From the NCBI RefSeq assembly GCF_001905465.1, contig NZ_LISX01000001.1:234419-298418 (forward strand): a stretch of 64,000 nucleotides of DNA, written 5' to 3'. This document shows, in pieces, positions 57,672 through 64,000 of the stretch (the stretch's first letter is position 1; the number at the start of each line of letters is the position of its first letter). Under the pieces are notes generated by a model. That model did no database searches, had not been told where the DNA came from, and saw only the letters and a list, made by a program, of their open reading frames with translations. Made by a program: the position numbers and the translations under genes. The DNA comes from Kitasatospora sp. CB01950. Its GTDB lineage: Bacteria > Actinomycetota > Actinomycetes > Streptomycetales > Streptomycetaceae.

Positions 57672-58607
57672 GTGGACCTCGAAGCCGTACGCACCTACCT
57701 CGCCGTCGCCGAGGCGGGCCAGTTCCAGAAGGCCGCCGCCGACCTGGCGGTCACCCAGCAGGCCGTCTCCAAACGCATCGCCGCCCTCGAACGGGACCTC
57801 GGTGTGCGGCTGTTCGCCCGCACTCCGCGCGGCGCCGAGACCACCATCGACGGCCAGGCGTTCCTGCCGCACGCCCGCGAGCTGCTGCGGGTCGCCGAAC
57901 GCGCCGTCGCCTCCGTGCACACCGCCCGCCGCCCGCTGCGGGTGGACGTGATCAACCTGCGCGGCGCCGCGTCCGGCCTGCTGCGCGGTTTCCACCGCAC
58001 CCGCCCCGAGATCGAACTCGACGTGGTGAAGCTGCTCGACATCGACGAGGCCATCGACGCGATCCGCGCGGGCACCATCGACGCGTCCTTCCGCGCCGTC
58101 GGCACGCCGGGCCGGCCGCTGCCCGACGACCTGGCGTCCGTCCGGGTGATCGACGAGAAGCTCGAACTGCTCACCGGCCCCGGCCACGTGCTGGCCGGGG
58201 CCCGCGCGGTGACACCGGGCGAGCTGGTCGGGCACCGGATCTGGATGCCCGGCATCCTCCCCGGCTCCGAGTGGGCGGCCTACTACGACGACCTGGTCGC
58301 CGAGTTCGGCCTCACCATCGAGGCCACCGGGCCCAACTTCGGCTCCGACGCGCTGCTCGACACCATCGCCGACACCCCGGCACTGGCCACCTTCATGAGC
58401 GACGGCACCCGCCTGGTCTGGCCGGCCGGCCACGACCTGCGCCGGATTCCGCTCACCGACCCGACGCCGGTCTACCCGCACTCCCTGGTCTGGCACCGCG
58501 ACAACCCACACCCGGCGCTGGCCGCCCTGCGCGCCCACCTGGCCGCCGCGGGGACTGTCCAGGACGCCCCGGGCACCTGGGTGCCGGGCTGGGCGCGGAG
58601 GGCCTGA
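57672..58607 (+). CDS. LysR-family transcriptional regulator
   Basis: A 311-residue regulator. The HTH is MDLEAVRTYLAVAEAGQFQKAAADLAVTQQAVSKRIAALERDLGVRLFART. The effector domain runs about 90-300. I chose the GTG at 57672 because VDLEAVRTYL is the usual start of the family; a GTG at 57663 would add three residues. It is divergent from the MFS exporter at 56238. Its stop is the beginning of a 12-bp tandem repeat. Confidence 0.92.
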   Translation: MDLEAVRTYLAVAEAGQFQKAAADLAVTQQAVSKRIAALERDLGVRLFARTPRGAETTIDGQAFLPHARELLRVAERAVASVHTARRPLRVDVINLRGAASGLLRGFHRTRPEIELDVVKLLDIDEAIDAIRAGTIDASFRAVGTPGRPLPDDLASVRVIDEKLELLTGPGHVLAGARAVTPGELVGHRIWMPGILPGSEWAAYYDDLVAEFGLTIEATGPNFGSDALLDTIADTPALATFMSDGTRLVWPAGHDLRRIPLTDPTPVYPHSLVWHRDNPHPALAALRAHLAAAGTVQDAPGTWVPGWARRA

Positions 58608-58696
58608 AGCAGGACCTAAAGCAGGACCTAAAGCAGGACCTAAAGCAGGACCTAAAGCAGGACCTAAAGCAGGACCTAAAGCAGGACCTAAAGCAG
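58606..58696. repeat. 12-bp tandem repeat joining two convergent gene ends
   Basis: Unit AAAGCAGGACCT: one variant copy (GAAGCAGGACCT, 58606), six perfect copies from 58618 to 58689, and a partial copy to 58696. The TGA of the LysR gene (58605-58607) is at the left edge. The TAG of the minus-strand hydrolase (58688-58690) is at the right edge. Confidence 0.9.
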
Positions 58697-59488
58697 TCCG
58701 CGCAGGAAACGTTCGAAGGCGGCGGGGGCGGACAGCATCGGGTAGTGGTCGGCCTCCGGCAGGGCCGTCAGTTCCGCGTCCGGCACCTGCTCGGCCAGCC
58801 GCCGGGCCCACAGCCGGGTCGCCGGGAGGTCGTGCTCCCCGACCAACACGCTGACAGGAACGGCGAGTTCGGCGAACCGGGTCTTGACGGGCGGGTCGAG
58901 CTCGGTGCCGAGGTACTCCTCGTCGGGCAGCGTGACGAGGTGGGTGTTCGCCACCTCCAGGCCGATCATCAGCCTGCGCTGGTCCCGTCCGAGCGCCGGA
59001 CCCCACGCGTCCACGTCCACCGCCGCCGAGGCGTGCATCCCCTCGGCCGCCCTGACCCGTGCGATCCGTTCGAACAGCGCCGGCAGCAGGGCGCGGGAGG
59101 TCTCCTCCTCGGCGTTCGGGTCGGGGAACGGCCCGAACGTGCCGCCCACCGCAACCACCCGGCGGATCCGCGCCGGGTACCGGTGTGCGAACGCCAGCGC
59201 ACGACGCGCCCCGTCCGAGACGCCCAGCAGGAGCGCGTCCGTCACCCCGGCCGCGTCGAACACCGCCGCGATGTCCTCGACCTCGCTGTACGGCGCCGTC
59301 CCCGCCGAGGACAGGCCCGTGTCGCGGTAGTCGAAGGTGATCACGCGGGCCGCCCCGGACAGCCAGGGCAGCGTCGACTCCCACATCCGCAGATCCGCCG
59401 CGCCCGCGTTGCACAGCACCACGTCCCGGCCCGTGCCCGCCGTCCGGTAGTGCAGGTAACCCCCGGGAATCTCAACGTACTTCGCCAT
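58688..59488 (-). CDS. Alpha/beta hydrolase
   Basis: A 266-residue cytoplasmic hydrolase. VVLCNAGAADLRMWE is the oxyanion region, LLGVSDGARRALAFAHRYP holds the nucleophilic Ser, and EADHYPMLS the catalytic His. The ATG at 59488 has no clear SD; an in-frame ATG at 59506 would add MLINDH. It is divergent from an ArsR-type regulator with a TGATCGTTGATCA palindrome between, so it is a likely target. Its last codons come from the 12-bp repeat. Confidence 0.85.
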   Translation of the reverse strand: MAKYVEIPGGYLHYRTAGTGRDVVLCNAGAADLRMWESTLPWLSGAARVITFDYRDTGLSSAGTAPYSEVEDIAAVFDAAGVTDALLLGVSDGARRALAFAHRYPARIRRVVAVGGTFGPFPDPNAEEETSRALLPALFERIARVRAAEGMHASAAVDVDAWGPALGRDQRRLMIGLEVANTHLVTLPDEEYLGTELDPPVKTRFAELAVPVSVLVGEHDLPATRLWARRLAEQVPDAELTALPEADHYPMLSAPAAFERFLRGLL

Positions 59489-59489
59489 A

Positions 59490-59502
59490 TGATCGTTGAT
59501 CA
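59490..59502. promoter_or_regulatory. Palindrome at the hydrolase start
   Basis: TGATC-GTT-GATCA, a perfect 5-bp palindrome with a 3-nt centre, overlaps the upstream ATG option of the hydrolase. It is a candidate operator for the divergent ArsR-type regulator. Confidence 0.4.
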
Positions 59503-59605
59503 GCATGTTCGAACTGTCGCAGCGCCGGTCGGCCCGGGGGAGCTGTGAGGCCCCCGGCCTCATAGCGACAAAACGCCCACCGGACCGGCCCCGGGGGAGG
59601 CACCC

Positions 59606-60568
59606 GTGATCGAACTCGCGCTCGACGTCCACGACCTGGCCCGGACGAGCTTCAGCATCTCGCCGTTGGAACAACTGCTCACCGGTTCGCTCGCCGTCGA
59701 CAGCCGCCGCCGCACCGGCCCGAAGGCCCGCTGGTGGCGCGGCATCCGCTCGCGCGTCCCGCACCGGGCCGCACCCTTCCTCGACCTGCTCGCCGACAGC
59801 CCGCGCGGCCTGCCCGACTTCCTGCTCGCCGACAGCACCGCCTACCTGCGCACCTTCGCCGACGAACTCGACAGCGTGCTCACCACCACCGACGAACGCA
59901 TCCACGCCGAACTCGACCACTGCTACGACCGCACCGCACCGCCCGTCGTCCAACGCCTGCGCGAGGAAGGCGCGAGCGCGCTGCGGCCCGTGGTGAACGC
60001 CGCAGCCGCGCTCTACCGCGCGTGCCTGGCCCCCGAGTGGCGCGAGATCCGGCGCACCCTCGACGCCGAAGTCCGGTGCCACGCACAGGCGGTGGTGACG
60101 GACGGGCCCGCCGCGATGCTGGAGCGCCTGCACCCCCGGCTCGACTGGCGCGACACCGGCACCCTCACCGTCGACCGCCCCGGCCCGCCGGTACGGCACC
60201 GGCTCGCCGGGCGGGGCCTGCAACTCCACCCGAACCTGTTCCTCGACAAGTGCGCCGTCCTGCACCAGCACGACCGTCCCACCGCCCTCCTGCACCCGGT
60301 GTTGCTCCCGTCCCGCCGGACCGCCGACGACTCCGACGGCCTGCGCCCACTGCTCGGCCCCGCCCGCGCCCGCACCCTCCGAGCGATCGCCCAAGGCCCC
60401 TGCACCACCACCGAGTTGGCGGCGACGCTCGGCATCGCGCCGTCCTCGGCCTCGCCGCACACCAACGCGCTGCGGGCCGCCGGGCTGATCACCACCACCC
60501 GGCAGGGGCGCGGCGTCCAGCACGCCCTGACGCCCCTGGGACACGCCCTGCTGGCAGCCAACCCCTGA
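59606..60568 (+). CDS. ArsR-type winged-helix regulator with large N-terminal domain
   Basis: A 320-residue regulator. A long N-terminal domain (1-245; IELALDVHDLARTSFSISPLEQL at the start) is followed by a winged helix at the end (ARARTLRAIAQGPCTTTELAATLGIAPSSASPHTNALRAAGLITTTRQGRGVQHAL). I recall this shape as typical of actinobacterial ArsR-like regulators with a DUF5937 domain. There are no metal-binding cysteines. GGGGGAGG precedes the GTG at 59606. It is divergent from the hydrolase at 58688. Confidence 0.88.
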   Translation: MIELALDVHDLARTSFSISPLEQLLTGSLAVDSRRRTGPKARWWRGIRSRVPHRAAPFLDLLADSPRGLPDFLLADSTAYLRTFADELDSVLTTTDERIHAELDHCYDRTAPPVVQRLREEGASALRPVVNAAAALYRACLAPEWREIRRTLDAEVRCHAQAVVTDGPAAMLERLHPRLDWRDTGTLTVDRPGPPVRHRLAGRGLQLHPNLFLDKCAVLHQHDRPTALLHPVLLPSRRTADDSDGLRPLLGPARARTLRAIAQGPCTTTELAATLGIAPSSASPHTNALRAAGLITTTRQGRGVQHALTPLGHALLAANP

Positions 60569-60622
60569 GGGGCGCCGAGCGGGCCCTGACGGTGCCCTGG
60601 AAGGCCGTGTCGGCCCGTCATG

Positions 60623-62197
60623 TCAGCCCGCCGGGACGGGGTTGCCGACGCCCTTGCCGGCACGCACCCACTGCATCGCCTCGCGGACCCGGGCCGCACC
60701 GGTCCGGGCGAACGCCTGGCCGCCGCCGACCGCGGGGGTACGGGCGCCCAGACCGGCACACGGGCGGCAGATGCCCGGCTCGGGGATCGGATCGCAGCAC
60801 CTGGCGCACTCGGCGTACGGAGCCCGTGGGGGCGGCGCGGCCTCCGGGACGGGCGGCAGTTTCGTCTCCAACCGGTAGCGCAGGAAGCCCCCCGGCGAGA
60901 GGATCCGGTCCGGCAGACCGTCCGTGAGGGCCCGGGTGAGCTCCGATTCCGGCACACCGCGCTCCAGCCACGGCACGACCTGCGGCGCGAGCCTCCGCGC
61001 CTCGGCCTGGCCGATCCGCAGACGCGGCGTGCCGGCGATCGCCCGGAGCAGCACGGAGACGGCCTTCCGGTTGCGCTCCTTCACGGCCTCGGCCACCAGC
61101 TGATGCACGGCCTCACGCCCGGCCCGCGTGCTCGGATCCAGCTGCTCGGCAGACGCGGGCTGGGCGGGGACGGCGGCGGGGGCGGGGACGGCGTGGGCGA
61201 CGGGCGCGGCGGGTGCGGCGGGTGCGGCGGGCCGTGCGGCGCGTTCGCGTCGGGCGACGGGAACGGCTGGTCGGCTCGGCGCGGCGGGCGCGGCGGGCTG
61301 GTTCGGCCGAGGCGAGCCCATGGGCCCACCGGACCCACCCGGGCCACCGGGCCCACCGGGGCCACCGGACCCACCCGGGCCACCGGGCCCACCGGGGCCA
61401 CCGGACCCACCCGGGCCACCGGGCCCACCGGGCTCGTCAGGCCGGGCAGGCCCACCCGGGTCGTCGGGGCCGCCACGGCCATCGGGGCCGCCAGGCACAC
61501 CGGACCCGCCAAGACCGTCCCGCTCGTCCGGCCCGCCAAGGCCGTTCGGCGGGACTGGCCCGGCAACGCCGCCCTGCTCGTCCGGCCCGCCAAGGCCGTT
61601 CGGCGGGACTGGCCCGGCAACGCCGCCCTGCTCGGCAGGCCCGCCAAGGCCCTCCGGCGCGTTCGGCGTGTCGGCTCGGCCCGAGTCCGGCTGAGGCGCG
61701 TTCGGCGGGTCGGTCTCGATCCGCCGTTCCGGCCGTCCCGCCCCGACCGGCTCGCGCTGCTCGGCGAGCTTGGCGAGCCCGTTGAGCTCGCCGGGGGGTA
61801 GGGGGGTGGTTTTTACCTCCAGGTCTTTAAGGAGGAGTCCCGGCGCGTCGAACGTCACTCCACCGAAGCCCGGCCCGTCGGTCCCCGGTCCCCGGTCACG
61901 GGAGGGGAGGTGGGGCTTGTCGTGCACGTGGATCTGGGTGGTGACCCGACCCTGGAAGCGGGTCTTCACCGTCACGTAGTACCCGGCGGCCTTCAGCTCT
62001 GCCAGGGCGTTGTTGACGGCGGCTCGACCCAGGCAGCTGGAGTCGGCGAGGTTCTTGGCGGTCTCCCAGTGGCCGTCCGGCAGGGAGAGGAGGTACCCGA
62101 TCACACCGCGGGCGGTGAAGGAGAGGGCAGGATTCTGCAGAATCTCGGTTGGCAGATAGGTGCATTCGCCCTCGTGGGCGCTACGATAAACGCGCAT
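60623..62197 (-). CDS. Winged-helix protein with collagen-like centre and C-terminal zinc ribbon
   Basis: A 524-residue protein. The N-terminal winged helix (1-90; [63 protein letters not shown]) resembles replication-initiator and phage HTHs. A long low-complexity centre (about 150-300) has an exact nonapeptide-like duplication ([17 protein letters not shown]) and GGP/GGS triplets. A helical domain follows (about 345-440), then [17 protein letters not shown], a likely zinc ribbon. The ATG at 62197 follows AGGAACAG. Streptomyces genomes have several of these without a known function. Confidence 0.75.
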   Translation of the reverse strand: MRVYRSAHEGECTYLPTEILQNPALSFTARGVIGYLLSLPDGHWETAKNLADSSCLGRAAVNNALAELKAAGYYVTVKTRFQGRVTTQIHVHDKPHLPSRDRGPGTDGPGFGGVTFDAPGLLLKDLEVKTTPLPPGELNGLAKLAEQREPVGAGRPERRIETDPPNAPQPDSGRADTPNAPEGLGGPAEQGGVAGPVPPNGLGGPDEQGGVAGPVPPNGLGGPDERDGLGGSGVPGGPDGRGGPDDPGGPARPDEPGGPGGPGGSGGPGGPGGPGGSGGPGGPGGPGGSGGPMGSPRPNQPAAPAAPSRPAVPVARRERAARPAAPAAPAAPVAHAVPAPAAVPAQPASAEQLDPSTRAGREAVHQLVAEAVKERNRKAVSVLLRAIAGTPRLRIGQAEARRLAPQVVPWLERGVPESELTRALTDGLPDRILSPGGFLRYRLETKLPPVPEAAPPPRAPYAECARCCDPIPEPGICRPCAGLGARTPAVGGGQAFARTGAARVREAMQWVRAGKGVGNPVPAG

Positions 62198-62420
62198 CGG
62201 AAATTGCTGTTCCTGTTGCCGGGCCCCGGGACGTTGGCGCGTCGCCGGGGCTATTTGGTTTCTTGGAAGCGGAACTTAGCACCCGAACCGTGGCAGAAGA
62301 CGGGTGAGAGAGTCCGCTGACCGGATGGTCGCCATGTGTGTACGCAATCGGACCGTTCGCGATCGTAAACGGTCAAAATCTGTCATCTTCCTGACCGCTT
62401 CTGACCGTTTCGCCTGAAGA
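62198..62420. promoter_or_regulatory. Upstream region of the winged-helix gene with a TGACCG inverted repeat
   Basis: AAACGGTCA (62367-62375) and TGACCGTTT (62402-62410) are perfect 9-base inverted arms. A third TGACCG lies at 62392. This region is AT-richer than its surroundings and probably carries the promoter of the minus-strand gene at 62197. The arms may be sites for that winged-helix protein. Confidence 0.4.
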
Positions 62421-63263
62421 TCACCCGTTCGAAGGACGCCCCGCCGTCACCAGGTAGTAGTCGAGCAGCCCCCGCTCGTACGCGTGCAGGAAGTTTCGCG
62501 GCCAGCTGCCCTCGTCCCACCAGCGGCTGAGCCAGCGGTCCCAGCCCGGCCAGACGTCCGCGCCGAGCGACTCGACACGCCGGTCGGCCAGCCCGGTTGC
62601 CGCGAAGGCGTCGGTGAGTGCGCCGACCGGGCGGGCGATGTCGAGGCCGTCGGCGAAGGTGTCGAGCAGGCCGGCGAGGTCCTCGGGGCGGCCGGGGGAG
62701 TCGTCGGGCGTGAAGAAGCTGACGACGGCGACCCGCCCGCCGGGGCGCAGTACGCGGAAGGTTTCGGCGGCGAAGTCGGTCAGGCTCGGAAAGTGCTGGG
62801 CGGCCTCGACGCTGATGACGACGTCGAACTGCCGGTCCTCCAACAGCAGTTGGCCTGCCGCGCCGCGGACGAACCGGAGCCGGTCCGGTTCGCGCCGGAG
62901 CGTCTCGGCGTGGGCCCGGCGGGCCCGTTCCAGCTGGGCGGGGTGGATGTCCAGACCGGTCACGGTGGCGGCGTCGCATTCGTTCAGGGCGAGTACGCAG
63001 CCCATGCCGAGCCCGCAGCCGACCTCCAGGATCCGGGGCGCTTTCGGAAGCCGGGCGGCGTCCAGGACGCGCCGGTAGAGGTCCTGCTGGCTGCGGATCC
63101 GGTCGGCTTCGTCAATCGGGTGCGTCAGATCGATGTCATGCCAATAACCGAAGTTGATGAATCCTCCGGCGAAGATCCGTTCCGCGCCCAGGTCGGCGGG
63201 GCCGTACGTCTCCCGCACGGCGGGACTCATCTCGGGAACGTCAGGACGGGCATCGGGTTCCAC
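62421..63263 (-). CDS. Class I SAM-dependent methyltransferase
   Basis: A 280-residue enzyme. Motif I is ILEVGCGLGMG, the acidic loop TGLDIH, and motif IV DVVISVEAAQHFPSL, followed by FRVLRPGGRVAVVSFF. FAGGFINFGYWHDIDLTHPIDEADRIRSQQDLYRRVLD upstream recalls small-molecule methyltransferases of natural-product type (RebM/geranyl-type). GGAGG 7 bases before the GTG at 63263 gives the start. The substrate cannot be read from its context. Confidence 0.88.
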   Translation of the reverse strand: MEPDARPDVPEMSPAVRETYGPADLGAERIFAGGFINFGYWHDIDLTHPIDEADRIRSQQDLYRRVLDAARLPKAPRILEVGCGLGMGCVLALNECDAATVTGLDIHPAQLERARRAHAETLRREPDRLRFVRGAAGQLLLEDRQFDVVISVEAAQHFPSLTDFAAETFRVLRPGGRVAVVSFFTPDDSPGRPEDLAGLLDTFADGLDIARPVGALTDAFAATGLADRRVESLGADVWPGWDRWLSRWWDEGSWPRNFLHAYERGLLDYYLVTAGRPSNG

Positions 63264-63419
63264 GGGGCGCACCTCCGGATCGAGCGGTCGTCGAATGGCG
63301 TGCGACGCCCAGCGTGCCGTGGGCGCGCACCGCCTGACAACGGCGCGTGGCGCGGCCCGGTGACGGGCGGGCGGAATCCTCATCCGGTCCGATCACGACG
63401 GGAAACCGCCATCTTCCGC

Positions 63420-64000
63420 CTACCCGTTCAGGCAGGCGAGGACGGCCAGCACCCGCCGGTTGCTGTCGCTGTCCGGTGGCAGCCGTAGCTTCACGAAGAT
63501 GTTCGAGATGTGCTTGGCGGCCGCGCCCTCGGTCACGAACAGCCGCCCGGCGATCGCGGTGTTGGAGCAGCCCTCGGCCATCAGCTCCAGCACCTCGCGC
63601 TCGCGCGCTGAGCGTGCCGAGCGGTTGGTCGCGGGAGTGGCTGACCATCAGCTGGGAGACCACGGCCGGGTCCATCGCGGTGCCGCCGGCGGCGACCCGG
63701 CGGATCGCGCCGATGAACTGCTCGTTGTCGAAGACGCTGTCCTTGAGCAGGTAGCCGATGCCGCCGGTGCCGTCGGCGAGCAGCTCACGGGCGTACATCT
63801 GCTCGACGTGCTGGGAGAGCACCAGGATCGGCAGGCCGGGGATCTGCCGCCGCGCCTGCAGCGCGGCCCGCAGGCCCTCGGTGGTGAAGGTCGGCGGGAG
63901 GCGGACGTCGACCAGCAGGATGTCGGGACGGTGCTCGGCGGCGGCCGTCAGCAGGTCGGGGCCGTTGTCGACGGCCGCGACGGTCTCGAAGCCGTAGGCG
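63420..64000 (-). pseudogene. NarL-type response regulator, frameshifted and cut by the window edge
   Basis: The minus-strand frame entering at 64000 encodes a receiver (DILLVDVRLPPTF, LPILVLSQHVEQMYA, GYLLKDS with the conserved Lys). It then goes out of frame near 63601-63612, inside PLGTLSA. From there the right continuation of the GerE domain lies in another frame (REREVLELMAEG, TNTAIAGRLFV-type, KHISNIFVKLRL) to a TAG at 63420. The break is explained by loss of one GC dinucleotide from a GCGCGC run. It is either a real pseudogene or an assembly error. The N-terminus lies beyond the window. Confidence 0.8.

Noticed and set aside
58606-58696. CRISPR-like array
   Set aside because: Units are 12 bp and directly adjacent, with no spacers and no cas genes.

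Overview
The window is about 73% GC. Starts are often GTG, neighbouring genes commonly overlap by 4 bases (ATGA or GTGA), and nearly every gene has its best homologues (from memory) in Streptomycetaceae. Two SigB-family sigma factors of the SigF/SigN type, then tadA with its accessory protein, upp and a LytR_C protein, match a chromosomal neighbourhood I remember from Streptomyces. The source is therefore most likely the chromosome of a Streptomyces, Kitasatospora or close relative. I cannot decide the genus. There is no phage, plasmid, insertion sequence or CRISPR array.

Layout. 0-6.1 kb: a PepSY membrane protein divergent from an OmpR/EnvZ-type two-component system, then a large PAS protein with a degenerate kinase and two receiver-like modules. 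6.3-6.8 kb: tRNA-Ser(GCT) and two identical tRNA-Arg(ACG) genes with strong terminators. 7.3-12.7 kb: a cell-surface protein with GEVED and Ig-like modules, then an SPFH membrane protein overlapping a secreted NlpC/P60 peptidase. 12.9-16.7 kb: small proteins, a tyrosine phosphatase, the sigN-like and sigF-like genes and a Dabb protein. 17.0-21.2 kb: a two-gene cassette, a small two-TM protein and a NACHT-HEAT STAND NTPase. 21.4-23.4 kb: an LPXTG surface protein. 23.5-30.7 kb: tRNA-Ser(CGA), tadA, upp and housekeeping or unknown genes. 30.7-41 kb: DNA repair, phosphatase, two paralogous propeller lipoproteins, VOC and DinB proteins around WYL and MerR regulators, a GlxA-type regulator and gap. 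41-52 kb: a serine hydrolase, a NarL-type two-component system divergent from an ABC exporter operon, an ECF sigma factor pair, and a second ABC exporter. 52-64 kb: GbsR/MarR, LysR and ArsR-type regulators beside exporters and hydrolases, a winged-helix protein with a collagen-like centre, a methyltransferase, and a frameshifted response regulator cut by the window edge.

The most interesting system is the overlapping pair at 17.0-21.2 kb. The NACHT protein carries near its N-terminus a motif of about 27 residues. The same motif occurs twice in the C-terminal tail of the adjacent two-TM protein. A motif shared between a STAND receptor N-terminus and the tail of a neighbouring membrane protein is the arrangement expected for a bacterial NLR that signals by motif templating to a membrane effector. 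I infer a possible anti-phage or programmed-death cassette. Secondary points of interest are the PAS protein with degenerate signalling domains, the 15-residue micro-ORF linking a kinase to its regulator, a duplicated WFKN motif in the NlpC/P60 protein, several operator-like palindromes, and short tandem repeats at convergent gene ends.
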